A stretch of 64,000 bases of DNA from the NCBI RefSeq assembly GCF_026343955.1, contig NZ_JAPKNI010000001.1:310001-374000 (forward strand), written 5' to 3'. A program made the position numbers and the translations under genes. This stretch comes from Kaistia defluvii (GTDB lineage: Bacteria > Pseudomonadota > Alphaproteobacteria > Rhizobiales > Kaistiaceae). Positions 37,720-46,400 of this stretch are shown piece after piece. Below the pieces are notes generated by a model. The model was not told the DNA's origin. It ran no database searches and worked only from the letters and a program-made list of their open reading frames with translations. The first letter of the stretch is position 1; each line of letters opens with the position of its first letter.

Positions 37720-38709
37720 ATGAAGAAGACACTCGCGATACTGTCGCTTGCCACAACCTGCCTGGCGCTGAGCCTGGGTGCGGCACGCGCGGAAGACAAG
37801 GTCCTTGCCATCGTTGTGAAGGGCCTCGACAACCCCTTCTTCGAGGAGATCAACAAGGGCTGCCAGAAGTGGAACGCCGAGAACCAGGGCAAGGGTTATA
37901 CTTGCCTTTACACGGGTCCTGCTTCCAGCAACGATGAAGCCGGCGAAGTGCAGATCGTCGATGACCTGCTGACGAAGGGCGTCGCGGCGATTGCCATCTC
38001 GCCGTCCAACGCGCCGGCCATGGCCAATCTGCTGAAGCAGCGCGCGCCCACCATTCCCGTGATGACGGTCGATGCCGACCTGAACAAGGAAGATGCCGCG
38101 CTCCGCAAGGCCTATCTGGGGACCGACAACTACCTGATGGGCGTCAAGATGGCCGAGGAACTGCAGAAGCTCAAGAAGGGCGGCACCGTCTGCCTTCAGC
38201 TCGGCAACGTCGCCGCCGCCAACATCGCCGCCCGCGCCGCCGGCGTGCGCGACACGCTGGCGGGCGCCAAGGATGTCGACAAGCTGACCGGGCAGAACGG
38301 CTGGACCGAACCGGCGGGCTGCCCGCTGTTCACCAATGACCAGTCGGACCTTGCCAACCAGCAGATGAGCGACACCTTCACCGCCAATCCGAAGCTCGAT
38401 GCCTTCGTGCTGGTCGGCGGCTGGGCCCAGTTCGCCCCGCAGGCCTATGCCCAGGTCACCGATGGCGTGATGGATCGGCTGAAGAGCAAGGACCTCGTGA
38501 TCATCGCCGGCGACACGCTGCCGCCGCAGATCGACGCGCTCAAGGCGGGCCGCAGCATGGCACAGATCGGCCAGCGGCCGTTCGAAATGGGCTACAAGGC
38601 GCCGGACGCCATGATCAAGCTGATCAACGGCGAGCCGGTCGACGAGATCCTGTTCACGGGTCTCGATGTCTGCCTGCCGGAGAATGTCGATACCTGCCTG
38701 GCCAAGTAG
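37720..38709 (+). CDS. Periplasmic sugar-binding protein of the CUT2 transporter
   Basis: The 329-residue product has a signal peptide (LAILSLATTCLALSLGAARA) and a ribose-binding-type two-lobe fold: VLAIVVKGLDNPFFEEINKGC, IVDDLLTKGVAAIAISPSN, VMTVDADLN, AYLGTDNYLMGVKMAEEL, DAFVLVGGWAQFAP and AGRSMAQIGQRPFEMGYKAPD. Six cysteines in the mature part (such as the pair near GCQKW/YTCLY) could form disulfides, which is more than usual for this family. GGGAGGA eight bases upstream fixes the ATG at 37720. It is followed by a strong terminator, allowing separate high expression from the divergent ATPase-permease genes. Confidence 0.92.
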   Translation: MKKTLAILSLATTCLALSLGAARAEDKVLAIVVKGLDNPFFEEINKGCQKWNAENQGKGYTCLYTGPASSNDEAGEVQIVDDLLTKGVAAIAISPSNAPAMANLLKQRAPTIPVMTVDADLNKEDAALRKAYLGTDNYLMGVKMAEELQKLKKGGTVCLQLGNVAAANIAARAAGVRDTLAGAKDVDKLTGQNGWTEPAGCPLFTNDQSDLANQQMSDTFTANPKLDAFVLVGGWAQFAPQAYAQVTDGVMDRLKSKDLVIIAGDTLPPQIDALKAGRSMAQIGQRPFEMGYKAPDAMIKLINGEPVDEILFTGLDVCLPENVDTCLAK

Positions 38710-38783
38710 GCCCGGACAGCCCGGACTAAGCCCGGACAGCCCGACGGACCGAGGCAGGCCCGGGGCATCGACCAACCACTTCA

Positions 38784-38806
38784 GGGGCGCCCTCGGCGCC
38801 CCTTTT
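38784..38806 (+). terminator. Terminator of the sugar-binding protein gene
   Basis: GGGGCGCC (38784-38791) and GGCGCCCC (38795-38802) around loop CTC, followed by TTTTCTATT. Confidence 0.9.
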
Positions 38807-38895
38807 CTATTCCGGCCTGGCCGCCGGACGTGCATCGCACGGCCCGAGGCTCTATATCGGGACGGGGACTGGCTTCAAGACGAGGATATCAGACG

Positions 38896-39153
38896 ATGCG
38901 CCGTACCATTCTGGCTCTATCGCTCCTTCTGGCCGCGACACCGGCCTTCGCCTGCACCGAAGAGGAGCTTCAGGCCAAGTCCATTTCGCTCGCCGAACTG
39001 GTCAAGCAGATCACGACCAAGGATCCGAGCCAGGCGGCCGAATGGCGCAAGCGCCAGGTCGAGGTCGACCGCGTCGCCGAGCGGACCACGAGTTTCGACG
39101 AGATCTGCGCCGCCTATGACAAGGCGATCGCCGAGGCGCAGGCCCAGCAGTAA
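38896..39153 (+). CDS. Small secreted protein of unknown function
   Basis: The 85-residue product starting at 38896 has a clear signal peptide (MRRTILALSLLLAATPAFA) with cleavage before CTEEEL, leaving a 66-residue, charged, helical mature part (LQAKSISLAELVKQITTK, AAEWRKRQVEVDRVAER) with two cysteines (at the mature N-terminus and in DEICAAYD). A periplasmic helical hairpin held by a disulfide is plausible. No named family is recognised. Upstream ATG codons of the frame do not make sense with the signal peptide. Confidence 0.65.
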   Translation: MRRTILALSLLLAATPAFACTEEELQAKSISLAELVKQITTKDPSQAAEWRKRQVEVDRVAERTTSFDEICAAYDKAIAEAQAQQ

Positions 39154-39278
39154 AACTCTCGCGAGCATGAGCCGGACTCATTCCCTTGGGTTGGACGAAG
39201 GTTCACTGTCGTCCCGCCCGGCGATCCGCCGGATCCGAGCCGGGCGATCGGGGCGTCCGCGCCCGAAGGGAGGACCTC

Positions 39279-39602
39279 ATGGCTCACTATCTTCTGCAGG
39301 TCTCCTACGCCACCAACGCCGTCAAGGCGATGGTGGCCAATCCGCAGAACCGCGAAGACCCGGCCCGCAAGGTCGTGGAATCGATGGGCGGCAAGCTGCA
39401 CGCCTTCTACTTCGCGTTGGGAGAATTCGATGTCGTGATGATCGCCGAATTCCCAGATAACGTGTCGGCAGCCGCCGTCTCGCTGGCCACCGGCGCGACA
39501 GGAGCCCTGTCGCGATTCGAAACGACAGCGTTGATGACCACGGCCGACGGGATGGAGGCGATGCGCAAGGCGAAGGCCGGTGCCTATTCGCCACCGGCCT
39601 GA
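39279..39602 (+). CDS. GYD domain-containing protein
   Basis: A 107-residue dimeric alpha-beta barrel protein of the GYD family (PF08734): YLLQVSYATNAVKAMVANPQNR, KVVESMGGKLHAFYFALGEFDVVMIAEFPD and VSLATGATGALSRFETTALMT. In this family the GYD motif is often varied, here GEFD. The function is unknown. GAAGGGAGGA lies six to nine bases before the ATG. It appears to be a single-gene unit. Confidence 0.85.
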   Translation: MAHYLLQVSYATNAVKAMVANPQNREDPARKVVESMGGKLHAFYFALGEFDVVMIAEFPDNVSAAAVSLATGATGALSRFETTALMTTADGMEAMRKAKAGAYSPPA

Positions 39603-39742
39603 CGAAGCCGCCTTCCCGCAAGGCGGTCCGGCCCAGGCACGCGCGCGAACGGGCGCCCTTCATTCCTCAACATCGCACGGCTAGGGCAATCCAGCCGTGC
39701 GATCCGCACCGGATCAACCGGAGCGGCCCCGGCGTGGGGGGC

Positions 39743-39934
39743 TCAGCGCTGCGGCAGGCTGATGCGCGGCAGCGTTCCGTCGAAGACGAACGACACACCG
39801 GAAAGCATCATCGACCGCTGCGAAGTAACACTGTGATCGGCCCAGATGATCGGGCCGGCCCCGGCCTTGTTGGCAAGCAGAAAGCCGGCGACGAGCACGA
39901 ATGCGACAGCTAGTCCAAACTGGAGATCCATCAT
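39743..39934 (-). CDS. Possible small membrane-anchored protein
   Basis: A 63-codon frame starting ATGATG with GGGGGT seven bases upstream. The product has one N-terminal hydrophobic segment (MMDLQFGLAVAFVLVAGFLL) and a polar tail (GPIIWADHSVTSQRSMML). No family is recognised. The ribosome site and hydrophobic anchor argue for reality; no neighbour supports it. Confidence 0.45.
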   Translation of the reverse strand: MMDLQFGLAVAFVLVAGFLLANKAGAGPIIWADHSVTSQRSMMLSGVSFVFDGTLPRISLPQR

Positions 39935-40040
39935 TACCCCCGTTCTCTGCTAGGTGATTCTAGCACAAGTCGCGTGCCGCTGCGACACCCCCTGCCGAAC
40001 GACGCGCTGCCATGTTATGGGTCCGCCTGGAAGGCTGCCC

Positions 40041-40460
40041 ATGATCCGTATCAGTGACGACATCGCCCTCGACGACAGCGAGATCGAGGAGAGCTTCATC
40101 CGCTCTTCCGGACCGGGTGGGCAAAATGTGAACAAGGTGTCGAGCGCGGTTCAGCTGCGCTTCGATGCGCGGCGTTCGCGCGCGCTGCCCGATGCGGTCG
40201 CGGTGCGCCTGATGCGGCTTGCGGGGTCGAAGCTGACGCAGAACGGCGTCATCGTCATCACGGCCCAGCGCTTCCGCGATCAGGCCCGCAACCGCGCCGA
40301 CGCGCTGGAGCGTCTGGTGGCGCTGATCCAGGAGGCCCTGATTCCGCCGACGCCGCGCCGCGCGACCAAGCCGACCCTGGCATCGAAGAAGCGTCGGCTG
40401 GAAGGCAAAGCCAAGCGTTCCGGCGTCAAGGCCATGCGCGGTGGCGTCAAGGTCGATTAG
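40041..40460 (+). CDS. arfB: Alternative ribosome-rescue factor ArfB (YaeJ)
   Basis: Peptidyl-tRNA hydrolase that frees ribosomes stalled on non-stop mRNAs. The 139-residue protein has the catalytic GGQ in SSGPGGQNVNKVSSAVQLRF, a release-factor domain (LAGSKLTQNGVIVITAQRFR, NRADALERLVALI), and a basic C-terminal tail (KPTLASKKRRLEGKAKRSG) that enters the empty mRNA channel. The start at 40041 matches the family; AAGG lies nine bases upstream. Confidence 0.95.
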   Translation: MIRISDDIALDDSEIEESFIRSSGPGGQNVNKVSSAVQLRFDARRSRALPDAVAVRLMRLAGSKLTQNGVIVITAQRFRDQARNRADALERLVALIQEALIPPTPRRATKPTLASKKRRLEGKAKRSGVKAMRGGVKVD

Positions 40461-40535
40461 CCCTCGCCAAATCAGCCAAACCCGTGCAACATTTTGTCGC
40501 GGCCGCTGCTGCGGCACCATCACGGGGAGCGCCTC

Positions 40536-40790
40536 ATGGGCATCATCTGGACCATCATCATCGGCTTTGTCGCCGGCGTCATCGCCAAGTTCATCACCCC
40601 CGGCAGCAATGAGCCAAGCGGCTTCATTCTGACAGTCATACTCGGCATCGCCGGCGCCTTCCTGGCGACCTATCTCGGCCAGGCCATCGGCTGGTACGGC
40701 CCCAACGACCAGGCCGGATTCATCGGCGCGATCGTCGGAGCAATCATCGTCCTGCTGATCTGGGGCTTCATCGTCAAGAAGCGCGCCTGA
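40536..40790 (+). CDS. GlsB/YeaQ/YmgE family stress membrane protein
   Basis: An 84-residue three-helix membrane protein: GIIWTIIIGFVAGVIAKFI, GFILTVILGIAGAFLATYLG, IGAIVGAIIVLLIWGFI, ending KKRA. This is the transglycosylase-associated protein family, linked to stationary-phase or acid stress in other bacteria. GGGGAG six bases before the ATG at 40536 supports this start over 40494. The downstream hairpin is shared with the convergent DUF2892 gene. Confidence 0.9.
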   Translation: MGIIWTIIIGFVAGVIAKFITPGSNEPSGFILTVILGIAGAFLATYLGQAIGWYGPNDQAGFIGAIVGAIIVLLIWGFIVKKRA

Positions 40791-40799
40791 CGGCACAAC

Positions 40800-40830
40800 G
40801 GAAAGCCGGGCCTAGCGACCCCGGCTTTCC
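40800..40830. terminator. Convergent hairpin overlapping the DUF2892 stop
   Basis: 11-bp perfect arms (40800-40810 and 40820-40830). The right arm and loop include the last codons and TAG stop of the leftward gene. It serves as a shared transcript end. Confidence 0.65.
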
Positions 40831-41051
40831 CATTCCGGACAATGATCGTGCACCGCCTTTGTCAGCGGGCAGTGACCGGTTGCGCCGCGATAGGCCAGAT
40901 AGGAGCCGGTCGCCAGCGCCAGGACCGACAACAGCCGGTTCGGCCTCGGCTTGACCGCGGCCGCTGCCAGGATCAACCCGGCCACGACCGACACGATGCG
41001 ACCTTCCGTCGAGACTTCCGGTACGACAACGGGGGGTTTTGCCCGAAACAT
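40812..41051 (-). CDS. DUF2892 (YgaP-type) small membrane protein
   Basis: The 79-residue product has two hydrophobic segments (IVSVVAGLILAAAAV and RLLSVLALATGSYLAYRGATG) followed by the conserved GHCPLTKAV, matching the YgaP transmembrane/DUF2892 family; the second Cys in DHCPEW is additional. The function is unknown. GGAGAAAA lies seven bases before the ATG at 41051, which rules out the longer 41171 frame. It is divergent from the DUF72 gene by 70 bases. Confidence 0.82.
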   Translation of the reverse strand: MFRAKPPVVVPEVSTEGRIVSVVAGLILAAAAVKPRPNRLLSVLALATGSYLAYRGATGHCPLTKAVHDHCPEWESRGR

Positions 41052-41121
41052 GATTTTTCTCCGATTACTGACAGAGGTTGAACGCGCCAGTGCCCTACCC
41101 GTTCCAATGGAGCCACGATAG

Positions 41122-41913
41122 ATGATCCGTGTGGGCATAGGCGGCTGGACGTTCGAGCCTTGGCGGGACAATTTCTACCCGGCCGGGCTGCCGCAGAAGC
41201 GCGAACTTGAATATGCCAGCTCCAAACTGACCTCGATCGAGATCAACGGCACCTATTACGGATCGCAGAAGCCGGAGAGCTTCCGCAAATGGGCCGAAGA
41301 GACGCCGGACGATTTCGTCTTCGCGCTGAAGGGGCCGCGCTTCGCCACCAACCGCCGGGTGCTCGCCGAGGCGGGCGAGTCGATCTCGCGCTTCTTCGCC
41401 AGCGGCGTCACCGAGCTCGGCCCCAAGCTCGGGCCGATCAACTGGCAGTTCATGGCGACCAAGAAATTCGACCCGGAGGATTTCGACGGCTTCCTCAAGC
41501 TGCTGCCGAAGACGGTCGACGGCATCGCCATCCGCCATGCGGTGGAAGTGCGGCACGAGAGCTTCCAGACGCCGGAATTTATCGCGCTGGCGCGCACGCA
41601 TGGCGTCGCGGTGGTGGCAGCCGATTCTGACAAGCATCCCCAGATTGCCGACCCGACGGCCGACTTCGTCTATGCGCGCCTGCAAAACGCATCGGAAGAG
41701 GAAAAAATCGGCTATCCGGAGTCCGCGCTTTTCGAGTGGAAGAAGCGCGCCGAGCGCTGGGCGGACGGCGGCGTCCCCGACGACCTGCCGCGGCTCGCGG
41801 AGAAGCCGGCCAAGTCCGGCAAGCGCGACGTTTTCATCTACATGATCAATGGTTTCAAGCCGAAGGCCCCCTTCGCCGCCATGGCGCTGATCGAGAAACT
41901 AGGCTCCCCCTGA
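41122..41913 (+). CDS. DUF72 (YecE) family protein
   Basis: A 263-residue TIM-barrel protein: [59 protein letters not shown], the [18 protein letters not shown] strand, [23 protein letters not shown] and [17 protein letters not shown]. The function is not established. It is a complete single gene; AGCCACGATAG upstream is a poor ribosome site. Confidence 0.92.
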   Translation: MIRVGIGGWTFEPWRDNFYPAGLPQKRELEYASSKLTSIEINGTYYGSQKPESFRKWAEETPDDFVFALKGPRFATNRRVLAEAGESISRFFASGVTELGPKLGPINWQFMATKKFDPEDFDGFLKLLPKTVDGIAIRHAVEVRHESFQTPEFIALARTHGVAVVAADSDKHPQIADPTADFVYARLQNASEEEKIGYPESALFEWKKRAERWADGGVPDDLPRLAEKPAKSGKRDVFIYMINGFKPKAPFAAMALIEKLGSP

Positions 41914-42095
41914 GTCAACTCGACGTCGCGGAATCACCTCCCGATTCAAGATCGGTTGCATTCGGTTGCAGCTATTTTGTGAACAATCCAGCGCCCAATT
42001 CTCGCCTTTTTCCGCTGTTGATAAACAACCAACGAAGCTTGTTTCGGTTTTGGGTGCAATCCGCGTCGGCGAACGCGAAAACGAAGAGATCCAGT

Positions 42096-42494
42096 GTGCA
42101 GGTAAAATTGCGTATCGCGGCCGTGACGGCCGCTCTCGTAGCCGCGGGTGCGGCCCTCTCCTTCGGGAGCCTTCCGGCCGAAGCCGGAACCCAGTGCGGG
42201 CGCGCCTCCTGGTACGCCCTCGGCGGCAAGACCGCCAACGGTGAACGCAACAACCCCAACGCCCTGACTGCCGCCCACCGCAAGCTGCCCTTCGGCACCC
42301 GCGTCCGGGTCGAAAACCTCAAGAACGGCAAATACGTCGTCGTCCGCATCAATGACCGAGGCCCCTTCACCGGAGGCCGCGTGATCGATGTCTCGCGCGC
42401 CGCGGCGCAGCAGCTCGGCATGGTCAAGTCCGGCACCGCCAAGGTCCGCCTCGTCGTCGACGGCGCCACCCTGAAGAATTCCTGCCCCGCCTGA
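42096..42494 (+). CDS. RlpA-like septal lytic transglycosylase domain protein
   Basis: The 132-residue product starts at GTG 42096 (GAAGAGA upstream), has a signal peptide ([22 protein letters not shown]) and a double-psi beta-barrel: [40 protein letters not shown] and the catalytic-Asp region [19 protein letters not shown]. It lacks the SPOR domain of full-length RlpA, so it is a minimal version common in rhizobia. Probable activity on denuded glycan, inferred from the family. Confidence 0.9.
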   Translation: MQVKLRIAAVTAALVAAGAALSFGSLPAEAGTQCGRASWYALGGKTANGERNNPNALTAAHRKLPFGTRVRVENLKNGKYVVVRINDRGPFTGGRVIDVSRAAAQQLGMVKSGTAKVRLVVDGATLKNSCPA

Positions 42495-42537
42495 TCTCCG
42501 GAAGGCGCGGCCCCGCCGCCGATCGGCGCGAGCGAGC

Positions 42538-43605
42538 CTAGATCCCGTCCAGCGCAACGGCCTTCACCAGCGCGATGACGGCTAGGCCCGGGACCAGTTC
42601 CAGATCCCGCACCGCGTCGCGCGTAACCCGTGCCAGCATCGGCTCTCCCCCGACGCTGAGGCGGATGCCGACATCGTGGCCGCGCCCCTCGCCGATCGAG
42701 ACGATCTCCGCCCTGAGGCGGTTTCGGACCGAGAGTCGGCCGGGCTCGCCCACGGCCAGCGTCACGTCACGGGCGCGAATGCGGATGCGCAGCCGCTTGC
42801 CGATCGGCGCATCGATCGAAGGCACGACCAGCGAGCCGGCCGGATGGTCGAGCCGGGTGACGCCGGCTTCCGGATCCTGCGCCAGCACGGTTGCCTCCAG
42901 CACGGCGCCGGCCTCCCACTCTCCGATCGCGTCGAGTCGCGCAAACACCTCGCCGACAGGCCCGATCGCCGCCACGCGCCCGGCTTCGATCAGCGCCACC
43001 GTATCGGCCAGTCGCGCCACTTCCTCGACCGAATGGCTGACATAGACGATCGGCAGTCTCTTGGCGTCGCGCAGCCGTTCGATGAAGGGCAGGATCTCGG
43101 CCTTGCGCTCGCGATCGAGCGCCGCCAGCGGCTCATCCATCAGCAGGCAGTCGGGGCTCGATAGCAGCGCCCGACCGATCGCCACGCGCTGCTTCTCGCC
43201 GCCCGAGAGATCCCGCGGCATCCGCGCCATCAGCGCGCCGATGCCGAGCAGGTCCACGACCTCGTCGAGACCGCCCCAGCGGCGGGCCTGCGGCGTCAGC
43301 CAGCGGCCATAGAGCAGGTTGGATCGCACCGAGAGATGCGGAAACAGCCGCCCCTCCTGGAAGACGTAGCCGATGCGCCGCTTTCCCGCCGGCACGAAGA
43401 TCGAACGCTCGGTATCGACCAGCGTCCGCCCGTCGAGCACGATCCGGCCCTGGTCGGGTCGGGACAGACCCGCCACCAGGTTCACGAGCGAGGTCTTGCC
43501 CGAGCCCGAGCGGCCGAACAGCGCCGTGACACCCGGCCCTGTCTCCAGCGCGACATCGAGCGAGAACGGTCCCAGTTGCTGGCGGATGGCGATCGAGAGC
43601 GTCAC
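42538..43605 (-). CDS. modC: Molybdate ABC transporter ATPase ModC
   Basis: The 355-residue ATPase has Walker A GRSGSGKTSLV, a Q-loop in YVFQEGRLFPHLSV, the signature DLSGGEKQRVAIGRALL, Walker B LLMDEPLAAL and H-loop YVSHSVEE, then a C-terminal TOBE (MopI-like) molybdate-sensing domain (RIRARDVTLAVGEP, LARVTRDAVRDLELVPG). It is the last gene of modABC; its ATG overlaps the modB stop by four bases, indicating translational coupling. Confidence 0.96.
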   Translation of the reverse strand: MTLSIAIRQQLGPFSLDVALETGPGVTALFGRSGSGKTSLVNLVAGLSRPDQGRIVLDGRTLVDTERSIFVPAGKRRIGYVFQEGRLFPHLSVRSNLLYGRWLTPQARRWGGLDEVVDLLGIGALMARMPRDLSGGEKQRVAIGRALLSSPDCLLMDEPLAALDRERKAEILPFIERLRDAKRLPIVYVSHSVEEVARLADTVALIEAGRVAAIGPVGEVFARLDAIGEWEAGAVLEATVLAQDPEAGVTRLDHPAGSLVVPSIDAPIGKRLRIRIRARDVTLAVGEPGRLSVRNRLRAEIVSIGEGRGHDVGIRLSVGGEPMLARVTRDAVRDLELVPGLAVIALVKAVALDGI

Positions 43606-44297
43606 GCCGCGCCTCCCCGCGTCACGCGGCGGGCGAGGAACTCGGACAGGACCAGCGCGGCCAGAGAGATGGCGATCGAGATCGCGGTCAGCCGCAGCGC
43701 CGCCGCATCGCCATCCGGCGTCTGGATCAGCGCGTAGATGGCGGAGGGCATCGTCTGCGTCTGGCCGGGAATGTTGGAGACGAAGGTGATGGTGGCACCG
43801 AACTCGCCCAGCGCGCGGGCAAAGGAAAGCACGACGCCGGCCAGGATGCCCGGCAGCGCCAGCGGCAGGGTGACCGTCAGAAAGACGAGCGCCCTGCCCG
43901 CGCCGAGCGTCGAGGCCGCCTGTTCGAGCTTATGGTCGATGCTCTCGATCGACAGGCGGATCGCCCGCACCATCAGCGGAAAGCCCATCACGCCGCAGGC
44001 GAGCGCGGCGCCGGTCCATCGGAAGGCGAAGACGAGGCCGAAGGTGTGCTCGAAAAACGCACCGAGTGGCCCCTTGCGGCCGAAGGCGAGCAGCAGCAGG
44101 TAGCCCGTGACGACGGGCGGCATCACCAGCGGCAGATGAACCAGGCCATCCAGCAAGGTACGGCCGAAGAAGCGCCCGCGCGCCAGCAGCATCGCCATGG
44201 CGATGCCGACCGGCAGGCTGACCAGCGTCGCCACGGACGACACCTTCAGGCTAAGGCCGATGGCGGTCCATTCTTCGGGAGAGAGAAAGCCGTTCAT
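43602..44297 (-). CDS. modB: Molybdate ABC transporter permease ModB
   Basis: A 231-residue inner-membrane protein with five predicted helices and the ModB hallmarks LVHLPLVMPPVVTGYLLL, FRWTGAALACGVMGFPLMVR, LEQAASTLGAGRALVFLTVTLP and the EAA-loop-adjacent ARALGEFGATITFVSNIPG. It is the second gene of modABC, 65 bases after modA, and overlaps modC. Confidence 0.96.
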   Translation of the reverse strand: MNGFLSPEEWTAIGLSLKVSSVATLVSLPVGIAMAMLLARGRFFGRTLLDGLVHLPLVMPPVVTGYLLLLAFGRKGPLGAFFEHTFGLVFAFRWTGAALACGVMGFPLMVRAIRLSIESIDHKLEQAASTLGAGRALVFLTVTLPLALPGILAGVVLSFARALGEFGATITFVSNIPGQTQTMPSAIYALIQTPDGDAAALRLTAISIAISLAALVLSEFLARRVTRGGAA

Positions 44298-44362
44298 CCA
44301 TCAGCCGCTTGGGGAATCGCCAATATGGAGACTAGGTCGCCCGCCGGGCGACATCCAGCCGT

Positions 44363-45172
44363 CTAGCTGCGTCCCTCGAGCCAGGTGAACCCCTGTGCCT
44401 CGAAGCTCGGGCGCGCATCCTGGGAAACCAGCCAGTCCAGAAAGGCCTTGGCATCCGGGCTGGTCGAGGCCGCGACGCGGGCGACCGGGTAGACGATCGC
44501 GGGATGGCTCGTCTCGGGGAAGATCCCCACCACCCTGACGCTGGGCTCGGCCTTGGCATCGGTGCCATAGACGATGCCGAACGGCGCCTCGCCCCTGGCG
44601 ACAAAGGCGAGCGCGCTGCGGACATTGTCGGCCTGCGCGACCTTTGGGGCGACCGGATCCCAGACGTCGAGCGCGACCAGCGCCGCCTTGCCATATTTGC
44701 CGGCCGGCACCGAATCGATAGAGCCCATGGCAAGCTTTCCGTCCGGCCCCAGCGCGTCCGCCAGCGGGAAGCCCCTGGCGATCGTCAGCTCGGCGGCGGA
44801 ATCCCTGGGTGCGACCAGAACCAGCGTATTGCCGAGCAGCGTCACGCGCGACGCCGGATCGATCTGCTCCTTCCGGGCCAGATAGTCCATCCAGTCGAGA
44901 TCGGCGGAAAAGAAGATGTCGGCCGGCGCACCGGCTTCGATCTGCTTGGCGAGGTTGGACGAGCTCGCATAGCTGATAGCGACGTCCTTGCCGGTCCTGG
45001 CCTTGTAGGCGGCCGCGGCGCCGTCGAGCGCATTTTTCAGGCTTGCGGCGGCGAAGACGGTGACGTCGGCCGCCTGCGCGGTCGCGGCGGCGAACGGGGC
45101 AAGCAGCGGCGCGGCGAGAAAGACGAGGCTGCCGAGAAGGACAAGCCCGCGGCGGAGGCGATCGATCGACAT
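44363..45172 (-). CDS. modA: Molybdate-binding periplasmic protein ModA
   Basis: The 269-residue product has a signal peptide (LVLLGSLVFLAAPLLAPFA) and the ModA fold: ADVTVFAAASLKNALDGAAAA, ISYASSSNLAKQIEAGAPADIFFSAD (the oxyanion-binding Ser/Ala backbone region), LGNTLVLVAP, ARGEAPFGIVYGTDAKAEPSV. AGGAG eight bases before the ATG at 45172 gives a firm start. It is the first gene of modABC; the palindrome at 45187-45224 lies immediately before its ribosome site and probably controls the operon in response to molybdate. Confidence 0.96.
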   Translation of the reverse strand: MSIDRLRRGLVLLGSLVFLAAPLLAPFAAATAQAADVTVFAAASLKNALDGAAAAYKARTGKDVAISYASSSNLAKQIEAGAPADIFFSADLDWMDYLARKEQIDPASRVTLLGNTLVLVAPRDSAAELTIARGFPLADALGPDGKLAMGSIDSVPAGKYGKAALVALDVWDPVAPKVAQADNVRSALAFVARGEAPFGIVYGTDAKAEPSVRVVGIFPETSHPAIVYPVARVAASTSPDAKAFLDWLVSQDARPSFEAQGFTWLEGRS

Positions 45173-45186
45173 GAGGAACTCCTGAA

Positions 45187-45224
45187 ATCGGAGCGATATT
45201 TCTGCACGGAAATATCGCTCCGAT
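45187..45224. promoter_or_regulatory. Perfect palindrome before modA, candidate ModE operator
   Basis: 15-bp perfect arms (45187-45201 and 45210-45224) with an 8-base centre. The inner part CGATATTT-N8-AAATATCG resembles ModE boxes (ATCG-TATA type dyads). It begins 15 bases upstream of the modA ATG, just before the AGGAG site. As RNA it would also form a very stable hairpin. The ModE-like gene at 34.9 kb is the obvious candidate partner. Confidence 0.7.
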
Positions 45225-45324
45225 CAACGCCCACGAACGGATCACCGCCATTGATGCCTGTCGCACGAATTGGAATTGGACGCGGCGCGCCCGGCGCGGC
45301 TAGCCTGATGCAAAGCAAAGAGGG

Positions 45325-45951
45325 ATGATGATGGTCGCCGAATACACGCTCTATTCGATGCAGTTCTCGGGCAATTGCTACAAGCCGCGCCTTGCGATGC
45401 ACGAACTCGGAATCCCCTTCCGGATCGTCGACTTCGTGAAGGGCAGCGGGCAGACGACGAGCCCGGAATTCCTGGCGCTCAACCCGAATGCCCAGGTGCC
45501 GCTGCTGATCCTGCCGGATGGCCGGCCCTTGGCCGAATCGAACGCCATGCTGCTGCATCTGGCCGAGGGCAGCGCGCTGATCCCTGTCGACGCTTACGAT
45601 CGCGCCATCTGCTACCAGTGGCTGTTCTTCGAGCAGTACAGCCACGAGCCGGTGATCGCCGTGGCGCGCAACTGGCTGCACTACATCCCCGGCGGTCGCG
45701 AGACGATGGCGCATCGGATCGACGAATGGCAGGAGAAGGGCAACCGCGTCCTCGCCATCATGGAATCGTTCCTGGCGAAGCATGACTTTTTCGGCGGTCC
45801 GGCCTTCTCGGTCGCCGACATCGCGCTCTACGGCTACACCCATGTGGCCGAGGAAGCCGACTATGATCTCGGCCGCTATCCGGCGATCCGCGCCTGGCTC
45901 GCGCGCGTCGCGGCCAGGCCCCGGCATGTCGGACTCGACTGGCGGCCGTGA
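45325..45951 (+). CDS. Glutathione S-transferase family protein
   Basis: The product of about 206-208 residues has a thioredoxin-like N-terminal domain (YTLYSMQFSGNCYKPRLAMHEL, the cis-Pro region NAQVPLLILPDGRPLAESNAML) and an all-helical C-terminal domain (FFGGPAFSVADIALYGYTHVAEEA, the GST N-capping box region SVADIALYG). Three successive ATGs occur at the start; the third (45331) has the better spacing from AGAGGG. The substrate is unknown. It is divergent from modA. Confidence 0.9.
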   Translation: MMMVAEYTLYSMQFSGNCYKPRLAMHELGIPFRIVDFVKGSGQTTSPEFLALNPNAQVPLLILPDGRPLAESNAMLLHLAEGSALIPVDAYDRAICYQWLFFEQYSHEPVIAVARNWLHYIPGGRETMAHRIDEWQEKGNRVLAIMESFLAKHDFFGGPAFSVADIALYGYTHVAEEADYDLGRYPAIRAWLARVAARPRHVGLDWRP

Positions 45952-46157
45952 CCCCGGTGACGGCGTTCACAGACAGGTTTGCCGGTCACCGTCTATGAAC
46001 GGCTTTCACGGATTTTTAACCGTGATTCCAAGCCCTTACTTTCGACACGATATCTGTCGGGCAAAGCCACAATCCATCCGGATCAGCGCCGTAGTCGAGG
46101 CTCTGAATAGGGGCGTGGGACGGGCGAGGCTGACGGCGAGACCGACGGGAAAAGACG

Positions 46158-46400
46158 ATGAACATGGACGACAAGAACAGGAGCTTCAGCGGAAGCCGTA
46201 GGCGCGAGCGGGCGACGCGCGGAGCCTTCTATCTCTGGATGGCGGCCTATGCTGCCGTCGTCGTGGCGATCGTTGCCGTCCATGCCATTGGCGGAGCAGC
46301 CCCCGCGCCGGACGCCGAACACACGCGGCAAGCGGCGCGGAGTGGCGTTTCGCTCGGTCCCGTCATCCCGGCAATCGCCCGCGCGGATGTGAACGGCTGA
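46158..46400 (+). CDS. Small single-span membrane protein of unknown function
   Basis: An 80-residue product with a basic head (SFSGSRRRERATRGAF), one transmembrane segment (YLWMAAYAAVVVAIVAVHAIGG) and a short outside tail. GACGGGAAAAG lies seven bases before the ATG. No family match is recognised. Codon use is normal for the region, which supports a real gene. Confidence 0.55.
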   Translation: MNMDDKNRSFSGSRRRERATRGAFYLWMAAYAAVVVAIVAVHAIGGAAPAPDAEHTRQAARSGVSLGPVIPAIARADVNG

